Source: Acidimicrobiaceae bacterium (GTDB taxonomy: Bacteria > Actinomycetota > Acidimicrobiia > Acidimicrobiales > Aldehydirespiratoraceae). Taken from it: a DNA stretch of 64,000 nucleotides. Every line of letters starts with the position of its first letter. Position 1 is the first letter of the stretch. The position numbers and the translations under genes are program-made. Location of the stretch: contig JAPPMP010000024.1 of NCBI GenBank assembly GCA_028819005.1, forward strand, positions 16,903-80,902, given 5' to 3'. This document shows, piece by piece, positions 51,146 through 59,380 of this stretch. Below the pieces are notes generated by a model. It was not told the DNA's origin, made no database searches, and worked only from the letters and a program-made list of their open reading frames with translations.

Positions 51146-52117
51146 TTACCCGATCCAAGCTGACCATACGCCTTCGTTGTCCGCTATCCACTGCGCGGCC
51201 ACTTCATCGACGTCCTCGCCATCGAGTTCCACCGGTGGAAGCATCGAGAGTTGATCGTCGTTGGTGATCGTGAACGCTGCGAGGAAGTCGTATACAGCAG
51301 GGGCTTTGTCGGCCAACTTGCCCGACACGGCCTTGATGATCACATCCTCGGGATATTCGCAGTCCACGCCGCCGTCGCCGCTGGCCGCGCTGGCGCCGCA
51401 TTCCTCGGTGTGCGGGGGCAGGGCGACCTGGACGAGGCTGTACGTGGAGACAGCCGCGGTCGGGGTCCACCAGTACATCAGGATCGGCTCTCCCGCCGAC
51501 ACGCGTGCGTCCAATTCGGCGACTGTCGCCGGCTCCGAACCGGAGTAGATCACTTCGAAGGGCATTCCGAGATTGTTGATGATCTGCTCGTCGAACTGCG
51601 AATAGGAAGGATCGGTGCCCAAGAACCTGCCGTTGTCGCCCGTTTCTGCCGTGGCGAAGATTGCGGCCGCCTCATCGCTGAAGTAGCCCTCCCAGGTAGC
51701 CAACTCTGGATTCTGTTCAATGACGTAGTCGGGAACAAACCAACCGATTCTGCCCACTGCACCCAGTTCACCGAGATGTTCGACTGAACCGTCGTCGAAG
51801 AAGGCCTGCTCGCTGTCGGTGATTCCCGATGGCCAGATCTCAAGTACCGCATCGGCGGTGCCGTCAGCGAGTCCGATGAACATTGCCTCGTTCTCGTCGA
51901 TGTTGATCACATTGGTGGGATATCCGAGTTCGCTTTCGATCAACTGCTGTGCCACTGCGACATTCAATGCCGAAGCTGTCCATGAGTTGACCACCAAGGA
52001 GATAGTGGGCTTGTCGCCGTCAGCATCGGCCGAGGCGTCTGTATCGGAATCAGAATCATCCCCGCAGGCGACTGCAAAGAGCGTCAATACCAAGAGTCCG
52101 AGTAGTAATTTCTTCAT
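51146..52117 (-). CDS. Glycine betaine-type ABC substrate-binding lipoprotein (OpuAC family)
   Basis: LTLFAVACGDD lipobox; SLVVNSWTASALNVAVAQQLIESELGYPTNVINIDE; start at 52117. Confidence 0.85.
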   Translation of the reverse strand: MKKLLLGLLVLTLFAVACGDDSDSDTDASADADGDKPTISLVVNSWTASALNVAVAQQLIESELGYPTNVINIDENEAMFIGLADGTADAVLEIWPSGITDSEQAFFDDGSVEHLGELGAVGRIGWFVPDYVIEQNPELATWEGYFSDEAAAIFATAETGDNGRFLGTDPSYSQFDEQIINNLGMPFEVIYSGSEPATVAELDARVSAGEPILMYWWTPTAAVSTYSLVQVALPPHTEECGASAASGDGGVDCEYPEDVIIKAVSGKLADKAPAVYDFLAAFTITNDDQLSMLPPVELDGEDVDEVAAQWIADNEGVWSAWIG

Positions 52118-52162
52118 TATTTCCCCTCCATGGGTGTCGTTTTGAACAGCCTCCGCCAGAAA

Positions 52163-52176
52163 ACCGTCTGGACGGT
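52163..52176. promoter_or_regulatory. Candidate TetR-type operator in divergent intergenic region
   Basis: ACCGTC-TG-GACGGT perfect palindrome between the SBP and TetR-family starts. Confidence 0.5.
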
Positions 52177-52216
52177 ACAGTAACGGTAGCAAACATCAGC
52201 GAACCGGTCCACCTTC

Positions 52217-52792
52217 GTGCAACACACCAACGTCTACCCGAGGCAAAAGAGAGAACAAACCAGACGACGCCTAGTCGACGCGGCCGTAGCGGTTGTTCGC
52301 TCACAGGGAGTCCAGGGGCTCACGTTGCAGAGCGTCGCCGCTGAGGCTGGACTCAGCAAAGGCGGACTCCTCTACCATTTCTCCTCCAAAGAGGAGTTGG
52401 TGACAGCCCTTCTTCACGATGCGATGGACAGGGTCGACAAGGATCTCAAGCAACTCGTCAACGGAGGCGAGAGGGGAGCGTTCGCCCGGGCCTACGTGGA
52501 GTACGTTCGGGCCCCGGATGCCTACTGGGAAGAATCCGCGACAAGCGTATTCGCCGCCGCCGCGCTCGAACCGGGCCGCCTCGAACAGGTGCAGCAACTC
52601 TTCGGCGAATGGCAGACGAGGCTCATCGAAGACGACGAGCTCGATCCGCGGCTGGCATTGCTCATCCGGATCGCGTGTGACGGGTTGTGGCTGATCGACC
52701 TCTTCGGGTTGGCGCCTCCCAGCGATGAGCAACGAGCCGAAGTGCTGGACTTTCTGATCCAGTCCATCGAACTGAGCGCAACCCCCGACTAG
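52217..52792 (+). CDS. TetR/BetI-like transcriptional regulator
   Basis: RRRLVDAAVAVVRSQGVQGLTLQSVAAEAGLSKGGLLYHFSSKEELV. Confidence 0.9.
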   Translation: MQHTNVYPRQKREQTRRRLVDAAVAVVRSQGVQGLTLQSVAAEAGLSKGGLLYHFSSKEELVTALLHDAMDRVDKDLKQLVNGGERGAFARAYVEYVRAPDAYWEESATSVFAAAALEPGRLEQVQQLFGEWQTRLIEDDELDPRLALLIRIACDGLWLIDLFGLAPPSDEQRAEVLDFLIQSIELSATPD

Positions 52793-52927
52793 GGTGCATC
52801 GGCCTGGGAGTCCAAGAGCGCGCGCTGATGGGCATCGTCCTTGCGGGCGGCCGGGGCCGGGGCCGGAGGGAGTCCAAGAGCGCGCGGATGGGTAGGCCTT
52901 CGAGTTGCAGCCTGTTGTTGTCCGCTC

Positions 52928-53046
52928 TTGGCTCGCTTCGCTCCACCCACGCTCTTGTTCGCTGCGCTCACCGGCCGCTCGGGCCACGGCCCCGCAGGTC
53001 AAGCCGTTCGCCCTCGGAAGCCCTCTGCCTGTCTGCGGGGCCTCTA
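52928..53046 (-). repeat. Dispersed intergenic repeat, copy B (inverted relative to copy A)
   Basis: Reverse complement matches blocks of 17764-17962 in order. Confidence 0.8.
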
Positions 53047-53077
53047 ATGGCTGCCACCTATCCGCGGGGCCTCGCAT

Positions 53078-54298
53078 CTAAGGGCTGCAATCGAGGCAGG
53101 ACACGTCTGCGATGGGCTCGTCCGCCGCGAGATACTCGGTCAGCCAATCCACGAACACTACTCCTTCGACTGCCAGGGTGTACATCGTGTCGCTCCCGAG
53201 GATCGTGTGACCCTCGCCCGGCGCCAGATAACTGCTCACCGTGACTCCAGCTTCTTCGATCCTGGCTTCGTTGGACCTGATCAACTGGTCCATGTTGCTA
53301 GCGTCGAATCCGGCCAGTTCTGCGTATCTCAACTGCGTGCTGTCGAACGCGTTGTCGAAGCGGGCGAAGCGGATGTCGGGATCATGGAGACCGGCTTGGA
53401 TGAACATCTCGGGAACCCCCCATTCCGCCGGAGTGACTCCCTCGTTCACCGGCCAGTCGGGGACGACCGAGAAGGCTCCCCACAGTGAGCCGATGGCGAC
53501 GTTGATGACGGGATTGCTCGGATAGGCGCCCGAGGCGTCAGCCACAACGGACACCTTGGCGTCCGGATAGAGATCCGAGGCCAGGCCGCCGAAGAAGGGG
53601 GCGGCAACCGAGCCCGCACTAGATCCTGCGACGACGATTTCGGTTGCGCCGGGGAAACGCGAATGGAGTTCGGCCAACGCCCTGGAAGCGTTGGCGAAAC
53701 CATTGTGGTAGACGGTCAGGTCATCGCTGTATTGGTGGACGTTGTTGCCGATATGAACGTCACCGGTGCAGTACGGCGCGCCAACGAAGGAGCTTCCGGC
53801 CAGGGGATTGGCGGGGTTGGAGAAGTCGAAGACGCCACCTGCCCCGGTCGGATCGTCACTCTCGCCGGTGGTCGCCGAGTAGTCGTCGTCCATGAACGAA
53901 CAAGTAGCAGCGGTGAAGCAGGCACCGCCGCCCTCGAGGTAGAACACCACGCGTTTGGGGTCGGCCTCCCGAACCCAGAAGCTGTAGTCGCTGCCGTCGG
54001 CACACATGCAGCCGTCGCCGCCGGCGACTTGTTCCCACAAACCCGCTGGCGGGCTCGTCGTTGTGCTGCTCGTCGTAGTGCTGCTCGTCGTTGTTGCAGC
54101 AGACGTGGTCGTGGGCGCTGCGGTGGTCGTGGCGGTCGGTGCGTCCGTGGTTGCCGCAGTGGTTGGATATGTGGTCTCAGGCGTGTCGGCCGGCTCGGAC
54201 TCTTCGGCGGCGCCATCTCCGCAACTCGCCGCCACCAGCCCCAGAGCCAGCAACAAGGTCCCCGCCCTGAAGTTCAGCGCACGACCGCGTTTTGCCAT
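53078..54298 (-). CDS. Pectinacetylesterase-family lipoprotein
   Basis: Lipobox LVAASC, Thr-rich linker, FYLEGGGACF, IVVAGSSAGSVAAPFFGGLA, GHTILGS. Confidence 0.8.
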   Translation of the reverse strand: MAKRGRALNFRAGTLLLALGLVAASCGDGAAEESEPADTPETTYPTTAATTDAPTATTTAAPTTTSAATTTSSTTTSSTTTSPPAGLWEQVAGGDGCMCADGSDYSFWVREADPKRVVFYLEGGGACFTAATCSFMDDDYSATTGESDDPTGAGGVFDFSNPANPLAGSSFVGAPYCTGDVHIGNNVHQYSDDLTVYHNGFANASRALAELHSRFPGATEIVVAGSSAGSVAAPFFGGLASDLYPDAKVSVVADASGAYPSNPVINVAIGSLWGAFSVVPDWPVNEGVTPAEWGVPEMFIQAGLHDPDIRFARFDNAFDSTQLRYAELAGFDASNMDQLIRSNEARIEEAGVTVSSYLAPGEGHTILGSDTMYTLAVEGVVFVDWLTEYLAADEPIADVSCLDCSP

Positions 54299-54314
54299 GA
54301 AGCACCTTACACCC

Positions 54315-54416
54315 GCCTACGCTGGACACACGCAGTGCTGACACACAAGGGGCGGTTCGGCGGCGTCGCCAGGATCCAGAGCCTACGCTGGACACACGCA
54401 GTGCTGACACACAAGG
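54315..54416. repeat. 36-bp direct repeat (two identical copies, 66-bp period) in a gene leader
   Basis: GCCTACGCTGGACACACGCAGTGCTGACACACAAGG at 54315-54350 and 54381-54416. Confidence 0.95.
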
Positions 54417-54425
54417 AGAGGGTCC

Positions 54426-55238
54426 ATGGCCGACACCCGAGAAGAACGCGAGCTCGAGGAGTTGGCGCGGGTTCAAGAGGAGTTCTCGCTGGACTTGCCT
54501 TCGGTCGCCGACGACATCGCAACCGAGCGCCGGCAGCGCAAGGAATCCCTCGCCGCGGGTCTGAGAATCATGGGACGGCTTCATCTCGCCGAAGGAGTCG
54601 CCGGCCATGTGACGGTTAGAGACCCCGAGCATCTCGACCACTTCTGGGTCAATCCCTTCGGCCACAACTTCAAGTGCATGACGGTCTCGGATCTCATTCT
54701 GGTGAACCACGAAGGCCGTGTCGTCGAGGGCGACCGCCCCGTCAACACTGCCGCATTCGCCATACACTCGCAGATTCACGCAGCACGTCCTGACGTGATC
54801 GCGGCCGCGCATTCTCACTCCATGTACGGCAAGACCTTCTCGACTCTGGGTGTGCCCCTGAAAATGATCAGCCAGGACTCCACCATGTTCTACAACGATG
54901 TGGCGCTTTGTGACGCAGGCAGCGGCGCTGTAGTTCTGGACGTCGAGACGGGTCGCCAGATGGCTGCGGCGCTCGGCGACAAGAAGGCGCTCATCCATCA
55001 GAACCACGGACTCATCACCGTCGGCGGGAGCGTCGACGCGGCCGTGTGGTGGTTTGTGGCTCTTGAACGCTGCTGCCAGAGCCAGTTGGTTGCCCAAGCA
55101 GCCGGTGACCCAGTCGAGATACCTGGGCGCCTCTGCAGCGAGGGCTACCGACAGCAAGGCTCGGACCTGGCGGGCTGGTTCCAATTCCAGCCCTGGCGGG
55201 ACGAACTTATGCGCGAGGAGCCCGAGTTCCTCAACTGA
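54426..55238 (+). CDS. Class II aldolase/adducin-family protein
   Basis: HVTVRDPEHLDHFWVNPFG; AAAHSHSMYGKTFSTLG; KKALIHQNHGLITVG. Confidence 0.88.
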   Translation: MADTREERELEELARVQEEFSLDLPSVADDIATERRQRKESLAAGLRIMGRLHLAEGVAGHVTVRDPEHLDHFWVNPFGHNFKCMTVSDLILVNHEGRVVEGDRPVNTAAFAIHSQIHAARPDVIAAAHSHSMYGKTFSTLGVPLKMISQDSTMFYNDVALCDAGSGAVVLDVETGRQMAAALGDKKALIHQNHGLITVGGSVDAAVWWFVALERCCQSQLVAQAAGDPVEIPGRLCSEGYRQQGSDLAGWFQFQPWRDELMREEPEFLN

Positions 55239-55252
55239 ACGACCGTTCAGTT
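55233..55252. promoter_or_regulatory. Candidate TetR operator
   Basis: AACTGAACG-AC-CGTTCAGTT perfect palindrome 20-39 bp upstream of the TetR-family start, overlapping the aldolase stop codon. Confidence 0.65.
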
Positions 55253-55271
55253 CGCTCGCTAGAATGCGCCG

Positions 55272-55856
55272 GTGAACCGGTCCGAGACCCAGGAGCAGAT
55301 CCTTGACGCAGTCGCTTCGGTGATTCTGCGCGAGGGGATCGGCGGGGCGAGCATGCGAACGGTCGCCAAAGAGGCTGAAGTTTCCGTCGGCCTGCTCAGC
55401 TACCACTTCGACGACAAGCAGACGTTGATCCTGGCCGTGTTCCAAAGAGCCACCGACCGGCTGTTCGACGCCTGCGCGAAGGCGGAGGAGGACCACGGTG
55501 ACCCCGCCGACAAGTTTCGGGCCTTCCTGCGCGGAGCGTTCACCGATGAATTCCTCAACGGCAGCTATCTGGCACTGCGCATTGCGCTGTGGGCACTGGC
55601 TCTCACCGAAGACGGCGTGGCAGAAGTCGACGCGGAGTTCTATGAGCGCTACTCGTCGCGTTTTTGTGAACTGGTGAGTGCCGCCCGGCCAGAGCTTCCC
55701 GCACCTGTCGTCGCGAACCGCGTGCAGGACCTGATCGCCAGTTCCAACGGACTCTGGCTCAACTGGGCCCGTTGGCGGGACAACGACGCATTGGAGCGCG
55801 GGCTCAAGCACTGCGAAGACCTCACCTTGAGCGGGGAGGTTCGCGGCCGCACGTGA
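55272..55856 (+). CDS. TetR-family transcriptional regulator
   Basis: QEQILDAVASVILREGIGGASMRTVAKEAEVSVGLLSYHFDDKQTLI; GTG start. Confidence 0.9.
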   Translation: MNRSETQEQILDAVASVILREGIGGASMRTVAKEAEVSVGLLSYHFDDKQTLILAVFQRATDRLFDACAKAEEDHGDPADKFRAFLRGAFTDEFLNGSYLALRIALWALALTEDGVAEVDAEFYERYSSRFCELVSAARPELPAPVVANRVQDLIASSNGLWLNWARWRDNDALERGLKHCEDLTLSGEVRGRT

Positions 55857-56071
55857 TTTCTGCGTCTGTCCTACGCTGCTATACATGCAACAGCGCAGGC
55901 GGCTTTCGCCCTCTGAGCACATGCAGGCGATTCGAGGAAGTTCATGGGATTCCGGAGACGTGATCACCTCGGAGGCCCAGGACATTGGAACCATGGCCAA
56001 CCGCTGCGTCCGCGTCGGCGATCACGCGACTCTCTGAGGGGCTCAGATCCGCCGCGAACGGCGCCGGACGA

Positions 56072-56905
56072 TCAGCGGGCGTTGGAACCCTTGAGTTCAG
56101 TCACCAAGCCTTCATCGTTGGCGGGCCTGCTACGTGAGAGGAATGCTCCCGCGTCGGCGAGGATGAACTGGCCGGTGATGCAGCGTGCGAGGTCGCTGGC
56201 AAGGAAGGTCGCCAAGCGTGCGAGCTCGTCATGTTCGGCCATTCGACGCAGCGGAGTTGAGGCCACGATCGCTTCGATGCGCTCGTCTGTGAACGCGGCG
56301 GCAACGGATTCAGTGAGGGTCGTGCCCGGAGCAATCGCGAGGACCCGGATCCCCGACGGTCCCAACTCGACCGCCATTGAAGTCACCAGATGGTTGACAG
56401 CCGCTTTGGCGGCCGCGTAGACGCTGTTGTAGGGCGACGGGCGTGTGGTCTCACCCGAGCTGACAAACAGGATCACTCCTCCGTATCCCGACTCCAGCAT
56501 CGCTGTCGCCTCGGCCCGCCCGCACAGAGCCGCCAGCACCAGATTCTGATCGAGGATGTCCCGCCAGTCTTCGCCTCGGTAGCTTGAGAACGGCTGGGGC
56601 CTGCGCCCCCGCGGCAACATGCCGATGTTGTTGACAGCTATATCAAGCCCGCCGAGCCGACCCACAACCGCCTCGATCATCTCGTCGACGGCATCGTCGT
56701 CACGACAATCGGCGACAAAGCTGTGAGCACAGCCGCCGGCCGCGGTGATCTCATCTACTACCGCTTGGGCGGCTGTCGCACGAACGTCGTTGACCGCGAC
56801 GGTCGCTCCGGCCCTGGCCAACCAGCGCGCTGTCTCCCGCCCGATCCCGGCGCCGGCGCCGGTGACCAAAGCGATCTTGCCTTCATGGTCGATTGCGATG
56901 CTCAT
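56072..56905 (-). CDS. SDR-family oxidoreductase
   Basis: ALVTGAGAGIGRETARWLARAGATVAVND; NNIGMLP; YAAAKAA. Confidence 0.9.
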   Translation of the reverse strand: MSIAIDHEGKIALVTGAGAGIGRETARWLARAGATVAVNDVRATAAQAVVDEITAAGGCAHSFVADCRDDDAVDEMIEAVVGRLGGLDIAVNNIGMLPRGRRPQPFSSYRGEDWRDILDQNLVLAALCGRAEATAMLESGYGGVILFVSSGETTRPSPYNSVYAAAKAAVNHLVTSMAVELGPSGIRVLAIAPGTTLTESVAAAFTDERIEAIVASTPLRRMAEHDELARLATFLASDLARCITGQFILADAGAFLSRSRPANDEGLVTELKGSNAR

Positions 56906-56920
56906 CAGATACTCGACAAC

Positions 56921-57472
56921 TCACGAGGTCAGAACCCGGATCGTCTCCTCCACAGCACTGTCGGCACGGCGTTCGACCCCAGAGGCGTCCACACCGCCGA
57001 GCGGGTGTGCCACCTCGACAATACGCGCCTCGGGGAGGCCGAGGGTAGCCGCGACCTCGGCGGCGAGCGACCGAAATTCGGTTGTGGTCACCACAACCGT
57101 CGGAATCCCGGAGCTTTCGAGTCGGACCGAGTCGTGGACACTCCACGACGTGCAACTGCCTCAATCGGCAGAACCAGCAAGGACCAGATCAACCTCTGAC
57201 TGCAGGCGGGCAATCACCTCATCGGGCGCGGCCACCGCCGCGTTCTTGGTCTCAACCAAGCCGAGCACCGCTCCGGTCCGGCTGGCGAGGCGCTGCGCAA
57301 GCCGCTCAAGAAGAGCGCCCGCGTTCGGCTTGGCGTTGTCGAGGATTCCGATCCGCTTGCCGGCCAACACCGGCACAGATGGTGCGGGCGCCGCAGCAGG
57401 CGAACCAACTGCGCCGTCGGGTGCATACACCTTGATCCGTTCTCTCTTCCGTTCTTCCATCTGTTCTCCCAT
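56921..57472 (-). CDS. Predicted selenoprotein, UGSC-type (in-frame TGA at 57161-57163 read as Sec)
   Basis: 103 codons, then TGA, then 79 codons and a TGA stop in the same frame: ...VDLVLAGSAD-U-GSCTSWSVHDSVRLESSGIPTVVVTTTEFRSLAAEVAATLGLPEARIVEVAHPLGGVDASGVERRADSAVEETIRVLTS*; 15-bp gap to the downstream SDR gene; SECIS-like hairpin after the TGA. Start may be 57472 or 57460. Confidence 0.85.
57131..57149 (-). promoter_or_regulatory. Candidate bacterial SECIS element
   Basis: Minus strand TGA-GGCAGTTGCAC-GTCGTGGA-GTG-TCCACGAC: perfect 8-bp stem, GUG loop beginning 20 nt after the UGA. Confidence 0.7.
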
Positions 57473-57487
57473 CTCTGCTCTGTCCTG

Positions 57488-58525
57488 TCACACGCCCACC
57501 GCGACGGTGACGCTCTTGGTCATACCCCAACTCGGTATCACCGAACTGTGTCTTCCCGCCCCTCCAACCACGAAAACCTTGATGTTCTCGGGGTGTTCAG
57601 TCATCGACACACGGTCATCGTCTGCCAACGCCTGCTGCCATGGCGCCCAAGCCCGCAACCCGAATGCACGACGCAGCTCCGCCACGGGCAGCGTTGCGCG
57701 GTTGAACAGGTAAGAGGACACATGCCTGCGAGTCCACCCGGCGCTCGCGCACACGGCTGCGTGTTCCGGGCACAGCGCGACGAAATATTCGCCGCTGCTG
57801 ATCGGAGCGTTGTTCTGGCCGAGCGTGGCCATCGACGAGGCGACCTTGTCGAGAATCGGCACGGGGTCTGACGACTCCATGTCGTGCACATTGTGGGGGG
57901 CTTCACCGCAATGAAGCGTGACCGCGGACGCAGACTCGACCCCGACGCTGGCCGCATATCCGCCCCACGGAGACTGAGCCGTGTTCTCGGCGACACAGTA
58001 CGAGTACTTGGCCGGCCCTCCCTGAGTCGAGGCGTCACCCGGTCCGGGGCGAGCGCCGCCCACATGCATCAGGATCAGACGCACAGCCCTTCCCGTGCTC
58101 GCGTTCGCTCGATTTCCCGGCCCGAAAGCTCCGAGTCCTGAGTTGTACCCGGCGCTCTCGGCGATGTCGCCGTGGACGATCAGCAGCGGAGCAACACAGT
58201 GAGTCGTGGCGTTGACGCCCCTCAAGTTGAGTTCTGGCGAGGCCAGGGCGCGGACCGCGGCGACCACAACGGGCAACTGCGCCGGCTCACAGCCCGCGAG
58301 CACCGCGTTGATTGCGATCACGCGGCGTGTGGCTATTCCCGAGCGTGGGGGGAGAACGGCGATCGTCTCGTCAGGATCAGCAGCGGCGAGCATCGTCTCG
58401 ACCCGTTCCGGCGTCGGCGGGACCATTGGCAGCCCGTCACCCCAACCGTGCTCGTCGTACAACTGCATCAACGCGTCGGGATCATCCTCGGCCAGATCCA
58501 ACAGCAGCGGAGCGTCACCGGTCAT
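57488..58525 (-). CDS. Uncharacterised protein upstream of the selenoprotein in the same operon
   Basis: 345 aa; YDEHGWGDGLPMVPPTPERVETML N-terminus; conserved-looking Cys/His residues (TTHCVAP, LHCGEAPHNVHDMESSDP). Confidence 0.75.
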   Translation of the reverse strand: MTGDAPLLLDLAEDDPDALMQLYDEHGWGDGLPMVPPTPERVETMLAAADPDETIAVLPPRSGIATRRVIAINAVLAGCEPAQLPVVVAAVRALASPELNLRGVNATTHCVAPLLIVHGDIAESAGYNSGLGAFGPGNRANASTGRAVRLILMHVGGARPGPGDASTQGGPAKYSYCVAENTAQSPWGGYAASVGVESASAVTLHCGEAPHNVHDMESSDPVPILDKVASSMATLGQNNAPISSGEYFVALCPEHAAVCASAGWTRRHVSSYLFNRATLPVAELRRAFGLRAWAPWQQALADDDRVSMTEHPENIKVFVVGGAGRHSSVIPSWGMTKSVTVAVGV

Positions 58526-58611
58526 CAGTGCAAGTATGCCCGGTTCAGGGAGGCCGGGATCGACGTCGAGGGTGAACTCGCGTCATCAGTGCAAGTATGC
58601 CCGGTTCAGGG
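58521..58611. repeat. 30-bp direct repeat (two identical copies, 61-bp period) at a gene start
   Basis: GTCATCAGTGCAAGTATGCCCGGTTCAGGG at 58521-58550 and 58582-58611. Confidence 0.95.
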
Positions 58612-59370
58612 GCTTGGATTCGAGGCCCAGGACGGAGGTCGTTTCTCGACGAAGGCGCGTATGCCCTCTCGAGCCTCATCGCCGGCGAAAAGTTCAGCGG
58701 ACAACTGCGCCGTCCATTCGAAGGCTTCTTCAACAGACATCCTGGGGATCTGCCGCGTGAGGGTCTTGCATGCAGCCAGGGCGTTTGGTCCACCGAGCAG
58801 CAGATCTGCGACGATCTCAGCCACTTCCTCGTCGATTCGATCCGCCGGCACCGCGGAATTGATTATCCCCATGCGGACGGCCTCAGGAGCTGGGAAACGG
58901 TTGCCGCGAAGGAACGCAGCGCTCGCTTCAGCCGAACGCATCTTCGGCAGGCAGAGAACCGAGATCATGGCCGGAGCAACGCCGACCCGAACCTCGGTGA
59001 ATCCCATTCTGGCCGTGTCGAGGGCCACTGAGACGTCCATCGCCGCGGCGATGCCCAGACCACCGGCCACGCAATGGCCGTTGATTCGCCCCACGAACGG
59101 TTTGGGCGACTTGCCGAAGCGGCTGAACAGATCGACCCCGGTGGGCACGCCTTCACGGCTTGTCGAGCCGCCTCTGAGGTCTGCCCCGGCACAGAAGACC
59201 CGGCCCCGGTTGGTCAGGACTATGACACGAACCTCCGGGTCGGATTCAGCGGCGTCGATCGCTGACAACAACTGCGCAATCAGATCGCCGCTGAGGACAT
59301 TGCGATTCTCCTCATCGGCCAAGGTGATCGTCATCACTGCTTGATCCTTTTCAATTTCGACAAGGCTCAT
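58606..59370 (-). CDS. Enoyl-CoA hydratase/isomerase family
   Basis: VFCAGADLRGG; GRINGHCVAGGLGIAAAMDVSVA. Confidence 0.9.
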   Translation of the reverse strand: MSLVEIEKDQAVMTITLADEENRNVLSGDLIAQLLSAIDAAESDPEVRVIVLTNRGRVFCAGADLRGGSTSREGVPTGVDLFSRFGKSPKPFVGRINGHCVAGGLGIAAAMDVSVALDTARMGFTEVRVGVAPAMISVLCLPKMRSAEASAAFLRGNRFPAPEAVRMGIINSAVPADRIDEEVAEIVADLLLGGPNALAACKTLTRQIPRMSVEEAFEWTAQLSAELFAGDEAREGIRAFVEKRPPSWASNPSP

Positions 59371-59380
59371 CGATGGACTC

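Noticed and set aside
52301-53077. 258-aa minus-strand ORF containing AAGERSEQERGWSEASQE
   Set aside because: Runs through the dispersed repeat and antisense to the TetR gene; peptide is a translation of the repeat, not a gene.
54055-54180. GTCGT-rich simple repeat
   Set aside because: Encodes the Thr-rich linker of the pectinacetylesterase-like lipoprotein.
57161-57163. Treating the TGA as a normal stop or as a pseudogene lesion
   Set aside because: The downstream frame stays open for 79 codons, the motif is U-G-S-C, a SECIS-like hairpin follows, and operon spacing fits the longer protein; a lesion remains possible and is listed as the refuting test.
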